DNA of 64,000 bases from the NCBI GenBank assembly GCA_035293805.1, contig DATGMD010000001.1:62001-126000 (forward strand), written 5' to 3'. Under the pieces are notes generated by a model. That model was not told the origin of the DNA. It made no database searches and saw nothing but the letters and a program-made list of their open reading frames with translations. Made by a program: the position numbers and the translations under genes. The stretch's first letter is position 1. Each line of letters opens with the position of its first letter. This DNA comes from JAJPHF01 sp035293805. Lineage in GTDB: Bacteria > Chloroflexota > UBA6077 > JAJPHF01. Shown in pieces: positions 1 through 8,658 of the stretch.

Positions 1-460
1 CGATGGTGAGCGGGTGGCGCTCGGCCAGCGCGCGGACGACCTCGAGCGCCTGGTCGAAGTTGCCGTCGACCACGACAACGCGGGCGCCGTAGATCATAGC
101 CTGCGCGAGCTTGCCCAAGGCGACGTAACTGGCGGGCACCAGGACGATGGCCGGCAGGTGCGCGCGGGCCGCGTAGGCGGCGGCGGAGGCGGAGGTGTTG
201 CCGGTGGACGCGCAGAGGACGGCCCGACAGCCGGCTTCCACGGCCTTGGCCATCGCCAGCACCATGCCGCGATCCTTGAAGGACCCGGTCGGGTTGCAGC
301 CCTCCAGCTTGAAGTGCAGGGAGGCGCAGCCTAGCTCGTCCACGAGCCGCGTCGAGGCGACGAGCGGGGTGTCGCCCTCGCCGAGACTGAACAGCGGCGT
401 CGCCGGCGTCAGCGGCAGGAACTCGCCGTAGCGCCGTAGGATTCCCAGGTGGGGTTGCAC
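1..460 (-). CDS. thrC: Threonine synthase, N-terminal part (runs off the left edge)
   Basis: PLP-dependent enzyme that converts O-phosphohomoserine to threonine in the cytoplasm. The visible 153 residues read VQPHLGILRRYGEFLPL and carry the fold-type II motif GSFKDRG, with the probable PLP lysine at residue 62, followed by a CASTGNTSAS phosphate-binding loop. The GTG start overlaps the last base of the hom TAG stop (TAGTG), so translation is probably coupled to hom. The C-terminal half lies outside the window. The family assignment is firm. Confidence 0.93.
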   Translation of the reverse strand, partial: MQPHLGILRRYGEFLPLTPATPLFSLGEGDTPLVASTRLVDELGCASLHFKLEGCNPTGSFKDRGMVLAMAKAVEAGCRAVLCASTGNTSASAAAYAARAHLPAIVLVPASYVALGKLAQAMIYGARVVVVDGNFDQALEVVRALAERHPLTI

Positions 461-1791
461 TAGCCCTCCACGCGGATGAGGCTGCCGATGCGGGCCACCG
501 TCGGCAGCTCGGCGATGAGCGCCACCGCGCGCTGCATGGCCGCCTCGTGCGCGCGGTGGGTCATAAGCACGATCTCGGCGTGGCGGAGGTCGCTCGCCGC
601 GTCCACGACCACGTCCTCTTTCTGGATCACGGAAGCGAGGGAGATCTCGTGCTCGCCCAGGACGTGAGTGATCTGGGCGATCACGCCTGGGCGGTCGGCG
701 GCGATCAGCCGCAGATAGTAGCGGGTCCAGACGTCCTGCATCGGCAGCACGCGGCGCGCCTCGTCGAGCGGCGGGAGCAGCCGCGTGAGCGGGCTGGCGG
801 CGCGCGCCTCGCCGCCCAGGCGCCCGGCGTGCAGGCGCTGGGCGATGTCGATGACGTCGGCGACCACGGCGCTGGAGGTGGGGCCGGCGCCCGCGCCCCG
901 GCCGTAGAACAGCACTCGGCCGACCAGGTCGCCCTCGACGCTGACCGCGTTGTAGACGCCGTCCACGTTGGCGAGCAGCGCGTCGGCGGGCAGGAACGCC
1001 GGATGCACTCGCAGCTCCAGGCCGCGCTCGGTGGCCCGGCCGATGGCGAGCAGCTTGATCGCGTAGCCCAGCTCGCGGGCGTAGCGGAAGTCGGCGGCCG
1101 CCAGGCGCGCGATGCCCTCGGCGTAGACATCGGCGGGCCGCATGCGGGCGTGGAACGCGAGGGTGGCCAGAATGGTCAGCTTGTAGGCGGCGTCGATGCC
1201 ATCCACGTCGTTACGAGGGTCGGCCTCGGCATAGCCGAGGGCCTGCGCCTCGGCCAGCGCGGTCTCGTAGTCGACGCCCTCACGCGCCATTTTGGTCAGG
1301 ATGTAGTTGGTGGTGCCGTTGATGATCGCGGTGACTTCCTGGAGGTCGTTGGCGAGCAGATCGAGGCGGAAGGCGCCGATCACCGGGATGCCGCCGCCGA
1401 CGCTGGCCTCGAACGCCACGTCGACCCCGCGCGCCGCGGCGGACTCCAGAATCTCGGGACCGTACTTGGCCATGACTTCCTTGTTGGCCGTCACGACGTG
1501 CTTGCCCCGCTCGATGGCCGCCAGGATATACTGATGGGCGGGCTGCTCGCCGCCCAGCACCTCGACGACGACCTCGATCGCGGGATCATCGAGGACGGCC
1601 GCGGGGTTGGTGGTCAGGAGCGCGGGCGCCAGCGCCCGCGGCTTGTCAGGAGTGCGGACCAATGCGCGTTGCAGCACAACGGGGCGGCCCACTCGACGAG
1701 CGATGCTGTCCGCCTTGGTGAGGAGCGCCTGGGCGACTCCGGACCCCACGATCCCGAGCCCCAGCATTCCCACGCCGATCGCGCCCTGCAT
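460..1791 (-). CDS. hom: Homoserine dehydrogenase with ACT domain
   Basis: Reduces aspartate semialdehyde to homoserine in the threonine/methionine branch. The 443 residues are usual for the monofunctional bacterial enzyme. An N-terminal NAD(P)-binding motif is seen (GLGIVGSGV, about residues 11-19), then the catalytic region with GGGIPV, INGTTNYIL and EADPRNDVDGIDAAYK. The C-terminal 80 residues form an ACT domain (YYLRLIAADRPGVIAQI), which in this family binds threonine for feedback control. It is transcribed with thrC, one base overlapping. The ATG at 1791 is used because GVGMLGLG follows directly; the ribosome-binding site is weak (AAGG very close to the start). An isolated TATAAT lies about 155 bases upstream. 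Confidence 0.95.
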   Translation of the reverse strand: MQGAIGVGMLGLGIVGSGVAQALLTKADSIARRVGRPVVLQRALVRTPDKPRALAPALLTTNPAAVLDDPAIEVVVEVLGGEQPAHQYILAAIERGKHVVTANKEVMAKYGPEILESAAARGVDVAFEASVGGGIPVIGAFRLDLLANDLQEVTAIINGTTNYILTKMAREGVDYETALAEAQALGYAEADPRNDVDGIDAAYKLTILATLAFHARMRPADVYAEGIARLAAADFRYARELGYAIKLLAIGRATERGLELRVHPAFLPADALLANVDGVYNAVSVEGDLVGRVLFYGRGAGAGPTSSAVVADVIDIAQRLHAGRLGGEARAASPLTRLLPPLDEARRVLPMQDVWTRYYLRLIAADRPGVIAQITHVLGEHEISLASVIQKEDVVVDAASDLRHAEIVLMTHRAHEAAMQRAVALIAELPTVARIGSLIRVEG

Positions 1792-2129
1792 GCCTTGTCT
1801 CGCATCTCCGGTTGATCGAGCTGCCGTCGGATGGACCGACCCGAGGGAGCGGCCGCTCGCACAGCGCGCGTGCGGGTGGCCTGGGCCGGTCCGCGCCGCG
1901 TGCGCTAGCCCGGGCGTGCACGCGCGAGTAGCGGGCAGGACACGCTATTATAGCCAGCGGAACGAGGGCGGGCCAGCGGGCGCCGGGGGGCCGGTGGTCC
2001 CGTTCTTGCAAACGCGGCACTACTTGCTTCGCGCCCCTGGGCATCGCGGGTTGCCGTCGGCTTCCGCCCGGGGGCGTACCCCCGGCGACCACGCGATGGG
2101 TCGAGTCCCGGCACCCGGACGGAGGATCG
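1792..2129. other. Divergent intergenic region, hom-thrC / glycosyltransferase
   Basis: Non-coding, 338 bases. It holds the hom -10 box (1947-1952, minus) and a strong GC hairpin at 2068-2085 (7-bp stem CCGGGGG/CCCCCGG, loop CGTA) upstream of the glycosyltransferase. A GGAGG ribosome-binding site lies just before 2130. No T-box or other known riboswitch signature was seen in the hom leader. Confidence 0.5.
1947..1952 (-). promoter_or_regulatory. -10 box for hom-thrC
   Basis: Perfect TATAAT on the minus strand about 155 bases before the hom ATG. No good -35 is present at 16-18 bases; the nearest hexamer is GC-rich. Prediction from sequence only. Confidence 0.45.
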
Positions 2130-3680
2130 ATGGAAAAAGCCGAGGTTGCGAGCCCCCAGGTGCAGCGGGCCTTAGAACTGCTCACGGGTGCGCTGACCTG
2201 GGGGCTCATCACGGCGCCTGTGTGGGGTGCTGTATTGGCCCCGGCAAAATGGGCCTGGCTGGCAACCGCGTTTAGCCTGTACTGGCTCTACAAGTCGATG
2301 AGCGTGGCGGTCACGGCCACGCTGGCGTACCGTCGTCTCCACGTCGCGCGCGGCTACGACTGGCTGGGGGCGCTGCAGGGCCGCCCCGGCTGGCGGAGCA
2401 TTCACCACCTGATCGTGTTTCCCTGCTACACGGAGCCCCTAAGCGTGCTCGCCGACTCGCTGCAGCACCTCGTCGATCAGGACTACCCGCGCGACCGGAT
2501 CAGCGTGCTGCTCGCGTTCGAGGAACGCGAGGCCGGCGCCCCGGCGAAGGCCCGCCAGCTGCAAGAGATGTTCGCCGGGCAGTTCGCGAACCTGTGGACG
2601 ACGTTCCACCCGGATCGGCCCGGCGAGGTCTGGGGCAAGTCGTCGAACCTGGCCTATGCCGTGCCCTGGGCGCGGCGGGCGCTGGCCGCCGACGCCGCGA
2701 TCCACCTCGACCGCGTGCTGGTGACGGTCTGCGACGCCGACGCGCGGCTGGATGCCCGCTATCTCAGCGCTCTGACGTACCGGTATCTAGGGGAGCCGGA
2801 CGCCGACTGCGTCCTTTATCAGCCGGTCGTGCTCTTCCACGCGAACATCCGACGCCTGCCGCTGCCCTTGCGCATCCTGAACAGCATGTACTCGGTGATG
2901 CAGCTGTCGCGGATGCTGGTGGGCTTCCGCCTGATCACGCAGTCGAACTACTCGCTGCCCCTGGAGCTGTGCCACCGGGCGGGGTACTGGGACGTCGACG
3001 TCATCCCGGAAGACTCGCACATGTTCTTCAAGGCGCTGTTCACGTGTGGGGATCGTGTGCGCGTCGTGCCGCTGTTCGTGCCAGTGTGGTCGGATGCGGC
3101 CGAGGGACCGCGCTGGTGGCGCACCGTGCTGAGCCACTACCGGCAGGCCCGCCGCTGGGCGTGGGGCATCTCGGACGTGCCGTACCTCGTCTGGCAGGTG
3201 GCGCACGCGGGCCGGCTGCGGCCGGGACCGCGCTACATCCACGCGGCCCACTACGCGCACGAGCACTTTCTCTGGCCGAGCCATTGGTTCTGGCTGGTGG
3301 GCAGCTTCAACCTGCTCCCCTTTCTGGCACCCAGCTTCGCGGCCAGCGAGATCGGTCGGAACCTGGCGGAGCTGTCGTCGGCGGCCTACACGGCCTGTCT
3401 GCCGAGCCTGCTCGTGCTGGTCTGGTTGAATTGGAAGCTGCGCCCACCCGGGGGCGGCGGCTTCCTCCGCGAGGTAGCGAGCTTCAGCGCGTCGTGGGTG
3501 TGCCTGCCGGTGGTGGGCTTCGTGCTGGTCGCGCTGCCCGCGGTGGACGCGCACACGCGGCTGCTGCTGGGCCGCTACCTGCGCTACCAGGTGACAGAGA
3601 AGCAGGGCCGTCCCCTGCGCGAGCCTAGTGGCGCCCCGGCAGGCGCCGGGCCGCTGGCGCAGCCGGGCGAGGCGGCCTAG
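2130..3680 (+). CDS. Membrane glycosyltransferase, family 2 (cellulose-synthase-like)
   Basis: Probably a membrane enzyme that polymerises or transfers sugars from a nucleotide sugar. The 516-residue protein has hydrophobic segments near the N-terminus (about 25-65), a cytoplasmic GT-A domain starting HHLIVFPCYTEPL, and C-terminal membrane segments (about 385-470). The GT2 signatures are visible: DAD in VCDADARLD, the acidic IPEDSHMF, and RQARRW, corresponding to the Q/RxxRW motif of processive enzymes. The C-terminal tail is Pro/Gly/Ala-rich. The start is set by GGAGGATCG before ATG. No accessory synthase or PilZ gene lies beside it, so the product cannot be named. Confidence 0.85.
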   Translation: MEKAEVASPQVQRALELLTGALTWGLITAPVWGAVLAPAKWAWLATAFSLYWLYKSMSVAVTATLAYRRLHVARGYDWLGALQGRPGWRSIHHLIVFPCYTEPLSVLADSLQHLVDQDYPRDRISVLLAFEEREAGAPAKARQLQEMFAGQFANLWTTFHPDRPGEVWGKSSNLAYAVPWARRALAADAAIHLDRVLVTVCDADARLDARYLSALTYRYLGEPDADCVLYQPVVLFHANIRRLPLPLRILNSMYSVMQLSRMLVGFRLITQSNYSLPLELCHRAGYWDVDVIPEDSHMFFKALFTCGDRVRVVPLFVPVWSDAAEGPRWWRTVLSHYRQARRWAWGISDVPYLVWQVAHAGRLRPGPRYIHAAHYAHEHFLWPSHWFWLVGSFNLLPFLAPSFAASEIGRNLAELSSAAYTACLPSLLVLVWLNWKLRPPGGGGFLREVASFSASWVCLPVVGFVLVALPAVDAHTRLLLGRYLRYQVTEKQGRPLREPSGAPAGAGPLAQPGEAA

Positions 3681-4012
3681 CCGCGCCGCTCGCGCGGCCG
3701 GAACTGGCGGCTCTGTACTCGGTGCTGCTGCCGCCCGGCGGGTTATCACGGCGCGTGCGGCCCAGTGACGGAGTGGGCCGCGATGCGAGCGCCGCGGGGC
3801 GTTCCGACCTCCCGACAGCCGTTTGCACCGAGGCTGAGCCGCGGCCCGGGCGGCGGCCCGCGGTGCGCCGGGCGGGTACGCGGCCCGTGGCTGCCACACG
3901 CGGGCCGCGCATTCGCTTGCCGACTGCTCTTGGGCCGGCTTTATCACCCGCCGAGTGCGGTTGGCGGGTATAATCCGGCGCAGGGCGGGCGTTGCCGCCA
4001 GGGTGAGGAAGC
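3681..4012. other. Intergenic region before the cysteine-rich gene
   Basis: 332 bases without a credible gene. The only clear signal is the TATAAT at 3969-3974 and an AGGGTGAGGA ribosome-binding site before the ATG at 4013. Confidence 0.5.
3969..3974 (+). promoter_or_regulatory. -10 box for the cysteine-rich gene
   Basis: TATAAT within GGGTATAATCC, about 39 bases upstream of the ATG at 4013, giving an expected leader near 30 bases. No -35 match at the usual spacing. Confidence 0.5.
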
Positions 4013-5020
4013 ATGAAGCGGCTGTTTCAGCGCCAGGGACGCGGGCGCGGCCACCAGCGGCGCGAGCTAGAGTGTCTCTACTGCGGCAAGCTGGAGCTGG
4101 TGGATGCGCGCGACGAGGGTGCATACACATTGCGGGGCTGCGGCGACTGCCGCGCGCGCGGCGACGCCGAGCCGCGGCACCAGCCGCTGGCTAGCGTCTT
4201 CCGGCAGATGGTCGTGCGCCACCAGCTGCGGCACGTCACGGGGCCGGACCGGCCCTGCGCCTGGCCCGAGCTGATCCGCCGCTTCGAGCGCCTGGCGACC
4301 GCCGCGGTCGCCACGCGGCCCGAGCCGGTCGCGCACCCGTGCGCCGCTTGCTACTGGCGGGCGGAGGACGAGCACGGGACGGCGCGCTGCGCGCTGGAGC
4401 TGGAGCGGGCCGAGTGCGGGACGGTGGCGGTCGAGGGCGAGCGGCCGGCCATCGAGGAGGCCCGCGAGGCCTTCCGCGCGCTGCCCGTGACCGCATCGCC
4501 GCGGCCGCGCCGGCGCCGCCGCGCGGCGCCCGAGCAGGCGCGGCTCGGCGAGCTGGCGCGGGACCTGTTGAGCAACCTGCCGCCCGACGAGGCGCGCGAA
4601 TTCCTGGCGTACGTCGCCAGCCACAGTCGCCGCGAGGAGAGCGGCGAGCGCTACTGGTGTGACTGCTGCGCCGAGCACGAAGATGCCGAGCCGGACGAGG
4701 CCTGGCACACGGGTGCGGCCGGCGAGCACGTCTACGTTTACACGGACCTGGGCTACCAGGTGTTGTGTGGCGCCTGCTTCGGCAACCAGGCGAGCGTGCG
4801 CTGTGGGCGCTGCGGGCTGTTCTTCGACCGTCACAACGAGGGCGAGACGCTGGTCGTGGACGCCCTCGGCTACGCCTCGGTGTTCTGTTTCGCGTGCGCC
4901 TATCCCCTGCTCTACGGGCTGGACGACTTCAGCGCCGACGCCCGCGAGGAAGTGCAGGCGGAGATCAAGCAGCACGGCTGGCGGCTGCTGGAGGACCTGC
5001 CGGACGACGTCGAGGTCTGA
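4013..5020 (+). CDS. Cysteine-rich protein with multiple zinc-ribbon-like modules, unknown function
   Basis: Not recognised as a named family. The 335 residues contain paired CxxC motifs that look like several zinc ribbons: Cys21/24 with Cys43/46; Cys110/113 with Cys126 and Cys135; Cys216/219 with Cys252/255; and Cys264/267 with Cys292/295. A basic linker (RPRRRRR, about 164-170) and a charged helical stretch (about 175-210) separate the N- and C-terminal modules. There is no signal peptide or membrane segment, so it is probably cytoplasmic. Metal or nucleic-acid binding is an inference from the cysteine pattern. It has its own TATAAT and is followed two bases after its stop by the BtuF-like gene, so the two are probably co-transcribed. 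Confidence 0.75.
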   Translation: MKRLFQRQGRGRGHQRRELECLYCGKLELVDARDEGAYTLRGCGDCRARGDAEPRHQPLASVFRQMVVRHQLRHVTGPDRPCAWPELIRRFERLATAAVATRPEPVAHPCAACYWRAEDEHGTARCALELERAECGTVAVEGERPAIEEAREAFRALPVTASPRPRRRRRAAPEQARLGELARDLLSNLPPDEAREFLAYVASHSRREESGERYWCDCCAEHEDAEPDEAWHTGAAGEHVYVYTDLGYQVLCGACFGNQASVRCGRCGLFFDRHNEGETLVVDALGYASVFCFACAYPLLYGLDDFSADAREEVQAEIKQHGWRLLEDLPDDVEV

Positions 5021-5022
5021 CG

Positions 5023-5946
5023 GTGCGGATCGTCTCGCTGCTGCCGAGCGCGACGGAGATCGCGTTCGCGCTGGGCCTGGGCGACCAGGTCGTCGCGGTG
5101 AGCCACGAGTGCGACTACCCGCCCGCGGCACGGCAGCGGCCAGCCATTACGCGCAGCCCCCTGCACGGACATGACCTGACGAGCGCCGAGATCGACCGCC
5201 GGACGCGCGAGGAGCTGCGGTCCGGCGGAACGCTCTACTATCTGAACGACGACCTGCTCAGGCGCCTTGCGCCCGACCTCGTGCTGACGCAGGAGCTGTG
5301 CGAGGTGTGCGCCGTAGCCCAGCCCGAGGCGGAGCGGGCGGTGCGTGAGCTGGGCACGGCGCCCCGCGTGCTGTCGCTGGAGCCCAATACGCTGCGCGAC
5401 GTGCTCGGCACCATCGAGGCCGTCGGCGCGGCCACGGGGCGAGAGGCCGCGGCGGCCGCGCTGGTCGCCGCGCTGGCGGCGCGGATCGAGCGGGTGGGCG
5501 CGGCGGGCGTGACGGTGGCGACGCGGCCGCGCGTGTTCTGCATGGAGTGGATGGATCCGCCCTGGGTGGCGGGCCACTGGGTGCCGGAGATGGTCGCGCT
5601 GGCGGGTGGGGAGGACGTGCTCGGGACGGCCGGCGCGCCATCGCGGCCGTTCGAGTGGGAGCGGGTCGTCGCGGCGCGGCCGGAGGTGGTGGTGCTGATG
5701 CCGTGTGGCTACGACCTGGCGCGGACGCTGGCGGACCGGCCGGTCGTGGAGGCGCTGCCCGGCTGGGCCGCGCTCCCGGCGGTGGAGGCCGGCCGGGTCT
5801 ACGCGGTCGACGGGTCGAGCTACTTCAACCGGCCTGGCCCCCGCCTGGTGGACGGTCTGGAGCTGCTGGGCCACCTGCTGCACCCCGACCGGTTTGCGGC
5901 GCCCGCATTGCCGGCGGCCGCCGCGCCGCTGGCGAGCGCCGCGTGA
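5023..5946 (+). CDS. BtuF-like (cobalamin/iron-type) binding protein without signal peptide
   Basis: Member of the periplasmic binding protein family that includes BtuF and FhuD. The 307 residues begin VRIVSLLPSATEIAFALG, the typical first strand and helix of the mature domain, with nothing in front that could be a signal peptide or lipobox. Other family features are SHECDYP, VLTQELCEVCAV, and the C-terminal lobe with PWVAGHWVPEMVALAGG and FEWERV. The GTG start lies two bases after the TGA of the preceding gene. No ABC permease or ATPase is nearby. Signal-less relatives are usually annotated as cobalamin-binding proteins; a cytosolic ligand sensor or carrier is possible. The ligand cannot be decided from the sequence. 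Confidence 0.8.
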   Translation: MRIVSLLPSATEIAFALGLGDQVVAVSHECDYPPAARQRPAITRSPLHGHDLTSAEIDRRTREELRSGGTLYYLNDDLLRRLAPDLVLTQELCEVCAVAQPEAERAVRELGTAPRVLSLEPNTLRDVLGTIEAVGAATGREAAAAALVAALAARIERVGAAGVTVATRPRVFCMEWMDPPWVAGHWVPEMVALAGGEDVLGTAGAPSRPFEWERVVAARPEVVVLMPCGYDLARTLADRPVVEALPGWAALPAVEAGRVYAVDGSSYFNRPGPRLVDGLELLGHLLHPDRFAAPALPAAAAPLASAA

Positions 5947-5958
5947 GGCGTGCGCGGG

Positions 5959-5988
5959 TTGACCGCGTGCGCGCGCAGCCGCTATGGT
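5959..5988 (+). promoter_or_regulatory. Sigma70-type promoter for the flavin oxidoreductase
   Basis: TTGACC (5959-5964), an 18-base spacer and TATGGT (5983-5988). Transcription would start near 5995, about 55 bases before the GTG at 6050. Confidence 0.6.
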
Positions 5989-6049
5989 GGCTTAACACCG
6001 CGTGACCGGATGGCTGGCGCCTGCCGCGGCGTGCCAGGGAGGTAAGCTC

Positions 6050-7105
6050 GTGAAGTTCGGCATCTTTTCGCTGCCCACGTACTTTCCCGAGGTAGATGGC
6101 ACTCTGCAGGACTTCTACCAACACATCCTGTCGATGCTGCGCGATGCCGAACGCCTGGGGTTCGAGCACGCCTGGGTGAACGAGCACCACTTCCACCGCT
6201 ACGGCGGGATGATCCCCGCGCCGCCGGTGCTGCTCGCGGCGATCGCGGCGCAGACGTCCCGCATCCGGCTGGGCACCTCGGTAGCGCTGCTGCCGCTGCA
6301 CCATCCGCTGGAGCAGGCCGAGTCCTACGCCATGCTGGACCAGATCTCCGGCGGCCGGCTGGAGCTGGGTATCGGCCGGGGGTTCATTCCTTACGACTAC
6401 GAGACGATGGGCGTGAACTACGCGGACGCCCAGGACCGGATGTTCGAAAGCCTGGAGGTGATGCTGGCCGCCTGGCAGCGACAGCCGTTCACCCACCACG
6501 GCCGCTACTATCACTACGATGACGTGTCGGTGTGGCCGACGCCGCTGCAAAAGCCCTACCCTCCGATCTGGGGGTCGGCCACGCGGAGCGAGGAGAGCTT
6601 CGCCTGGTTTGGCCGGCAGGGTTATGACCTGCTGACGGTCGTCTATCTGTTCCCGGTCGCCCGGCTCGCCGAGTTCCTAAAGGTCTACCGGGAGGCCGCG
6701 GCGAGCGCCGGCCACGACCCGGACACGAAGCGCGTCTCCACGCATTTCCAGGTGTACTGCACGGAGAACGGGGACGAGGCGCGGCGCGTGGGCAAGGAAG
6801 CGATCATTCGCTACAGCGAGGAGATCAGCCGAGCCCGCGAGCGCGGGCAGGCGCCGCCGCCGCCCATCCAGCACCAGAGCTTCGAGGACGTGCTGGGCGA
6901 TGGGCGCGTCTGCATGGGCAATCCGGACGACTGCGCGGCCATCCTCGAACGGGCGCGTGACCTGCTCGGTCTGACGAACGTAGACTGCACCTTCTATTAC
7001 GGCGGCATTCCGTACGAGCGCGCGCGCGCGTCGTTCGAGCTATTCGCGCGCGAGGTCATGCCGCGCTTCCAGCGCCAGCCCGAGGTCGTGCGGGCCGGCG
7101 CCTAG
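6050..7105 (+). CDS. LLM-class flavin-dependent oxidoreductase (luciferase-like)
   Basis: Probable FMN- or F420-using monooxygenase/oxidoreductase of the bacterial luciferase family. The 351 residues start VKFGIFSLPTYFPE, and show the family barrel landmarks FEHAWVNEHHFHRYGG, RIRLGTSVALLPLHHP, GGRLELGIGRGF and PPIWGSATRSEESFAWFG. The GTG at 6050 is chosen because GGGAGGTAA lies 5-8 bases upstream; an in-frame ATG at 6002 has no such site. It stands alone, with its own promoter. The substrate is unknown, and the cofactor (FMN or F420) cannot be told from sequence alone. Confidence 0.88.
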   Translation: MKFGIFSLPTYFPEVDGTLQDFYQHILSMLRDAERLGFEHAWVNEHHFHRYGGMIPAPPVLLAAIAAQTSRIRLGTSVALLPLHHPLEQAESYAMLDQISGGRLELGIGRGFIPYDYETMGVNYADAQDRMFESLEVMLAAWQRQPFTHHGRYYHYDDVSVWPTPLQKPYPPIWGSATRSEESFAWFGRQGYDLLTVVYLFPVARLAEFLKVYREAAASAGHDPDTKRVSTHFQVYCTENGDEARRVGKEAIIRYSEEISRARERGQAPPPPIQHQSFEDVLGDGRVCMGNPDDCAAILERARDLLGLTNVDCTFYYGGIPYERARASFELFAREVMPRFQRQPEVVRAGA

Positions 7106-7562
7106 CTCGCGTTCGGCTCCCCCGGTCGCCCTCGCGCCTCGCGGCCCCGCGCCGCACACGGCGCCGCTCCCACGCGCCGGACCGGCCGGGGTTCCCGCCC
7201 GATCTAGGCTCGCCGCCGCTCGGTGCGGGGGACTGGCACATGCCCTGCAAAATGGCGAGCAAGCAGCGCGTGACGCCGCGGCTGGGCGGTCCGAGGGCCG
7301 AAATATCTATGGTTGTCGTGTTGCGGCGTGCTACGATGTTCGTGGGCGGACAATGGGGTTCGGCCCAGGTGGCGTGGTGGCCATCCTCGACCGCGGGGAG
7401 CGCGCCCAACCGATGGGGGCAGCGGCCCTTCCCTCTTGTCGCCCCGGGTCAGTCTGTCGCGTAGCTTACCGTCGCGCTGTGACCGGGTTCACTGCGTCGT
7501 AGCGGGCGTCCCTCGTAGGCTTGAGGGTGAGCGACGCGGCAGGTCGGCAGTCGGAGGGCAAG
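7106..7562. other. Intergenic region upstream of the 2-oxoacid dehydrogenase operon
   Basis: 457 bases without a supported gene on either strand. AT-richer sequence around 7300-7340 (with TACGAT) may hold the operon promoter, but no -35/-10 pair at proper spacing could be fixed. Confidence 0.4.
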
Positions 7563-8588
7563 ATGGTGCAGCAGCGCATTTCGAGCGAGGCCCGGGTCCG
7601 CGCGGAGAGCCGAGACGCTCACGGGCTGACGGCCCCGCAGCTCCTAGAGATGTACTACAAGATGGCGCTGAGCCGCGCCGTCGACGAGCGCCTGGGGCTG
7701 CTTCAGCGCCAGGGGAAGATCCCGTTCTACGTCACGGGCCTCGGCCACGAGGCCGCCCAGGTGGGCAGCGCCTACGCGCTGCGGCCGGGCGAGGACTGGG
7801 TGCTGCCGTACTACCGCGACCTGGGCGTGGTGCTGACGCTCGGGATGACCGCGCGGGACGTGTTCCTCGATGCGTTTGCGCGGGCCGAAGGCCCCTCCAG
7901 CGGGGGCCGCCAGATGCCGGCGCACTACTGCTCGGCGCGGCTGAACATCGCGTCGGTGTCGAGCCCGGTGGCGACACAGATCCCGCAAGCGACGGGCGTC
8001 GCGCTGGCCGCTAAGCTGAAGGGGGAGCGCACGGTGGCGGTCACGTACTTCGGCGAGGGCGCGGCAAGCAAGGGCGACTTCCACGAGGCCGTGAGCTTCG
8101 CCGCGCTGCGGACCCTGCCGGTGATCTTCTTCTGTGAGAACAATGGCTGGGCGATCTCCGTCCCGGCGAGCAAGCAGATGCCCGTACCGCACGTCGTGGA
8201 CCGGGCGAGCGCGTACAATGTGCCGGGCGTGCTGGTGGACGGGACGGACGTGCTGGCCGTGTACCGGGCGACGCGCAAGGCGGTCGAGCGCGCGCGGGCG
8301 GGACAAGGCCCGACGCTGATCGAGGCCAAGGTGTATCGGCTCGGGTCGCACACCAGCGACGACGACGACCGCCGCTACCGGCCAGAGGCGGACCGCGCCG
8401 AGGCCAAGCAGCACGACCCGCTGCCGCGCTACGAGCGGGCGCTGCGCGCCCGCGGCGTCTTGAACGACGCCCTGGTGACCGAGATCCGCGAGCGGGTGGC
8501 GCGGGAGATCGCCGACGCGGAGCGCTACGCGGAGGCGAGCCCGGCGCCGCGGCCCGAGGAGGCAACGACGCAGGTGTACGCGGCCTAA
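7563..8588 (+). CDS. bkdA: Branched-chain 2-oxoacid dehydrogenase E1 alpha subunit
   Basis: Thiamine-diphosphate subunit that decarboxylates branched-chain 2-oxoacids (or pyruvate) as part of the E1 heterotetramer. The 341 residues contain the ThDP motif YFGEGAASKGDFHEA...ENNGWAIS and, near the C-terminus, SHTSDDDDRRYR. The GEGAAS variant and the SDD loop favour the branched-chain enzyme over pyruvate dehydrogenase. ATG 7563 is preferred to an upstream TTG (7521) because GGAGGG lies just before it. The gene is followed by E1beta and E2, but is separated from E1beta by 300 bases of inverted repeats. Its TAA stop is the first three bases of the first repeat element. Confidence 0.92.
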   Translation: MVQQRISSEARVRAESRDAHGLTAPQLLEMYYKMALSRAVDERLGLLQRQGKIPFYVTGLGHEAAQVGSAYALRPGEDWVLPYYRDLGVVLTLGMTARDVFLDAFARAEGPSSGGRQMPAHYCSARLNIASVSSPVATQIPQATGVALAAKLKGERTVAVTYFGEGAASKGDFHEAVSFAALRTLPVIFFCENNGWAISVPASKQMPVPHVVDRASAYNVPGVLVDGTDVLAVYRATRKAVERARAGQGPTLIEAKVYRLGSHTSDDDDRRYRPEADRAEAKQHDPLPRYERALRARGVLNDALVTEIRERVAREIADAERYAEASPAPRPEEATTQVYAA

Positions 8589-8658
8589 TATTCTGTCAGG
8601 TTAATTGATATGTGTTTGAGTTCACAACACGTATCGGATTACCCGTGACGCGGTACCA
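8586..8658. repeat. TA-bounded palindromic element, family 2, copy 1 (73 bp, degenerate)
   Basis: Diverged homologue of the element at 56815-56890. Shared landmarks in order are CTGTCA near the left end, AATTG, TATGTGTT, ACAC, and CCCGTGACG near the right end. The stem is imperfect here (about 13 of 17 core pairs). The left-end TAA is the stop codon of bkdA, and the right end adjoins the next inverted repeat. Function unknown; a small non-autonomous mobile element or a hairpin terminator are the main possibilities. Confidence 0.7.

Noticed and set aside
547..1815. Long open frame on the plus strand opposite hom
   Set aside because: GC-rich antisense shadow; protein is rich in Asp/Gly/Arg/Val with no family pattern, while hom on the other strand is certain.
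1792..1940. T-box or amino-acid attenuator in the hom-thrC leader
   Set aside because: No TGG-N-ACC-type T-box motif, no leader peptide rich in Thr/Ile and no terminator T-run were seen.
2787..4130. 447-codon minus-strand frame across the glycosyltransferase and the following gap
   Set aside because: Composition is Arg/Ala/Pro/Gln-rich without domains; it covers two supported plus-strand genes and is an antisense shadow.
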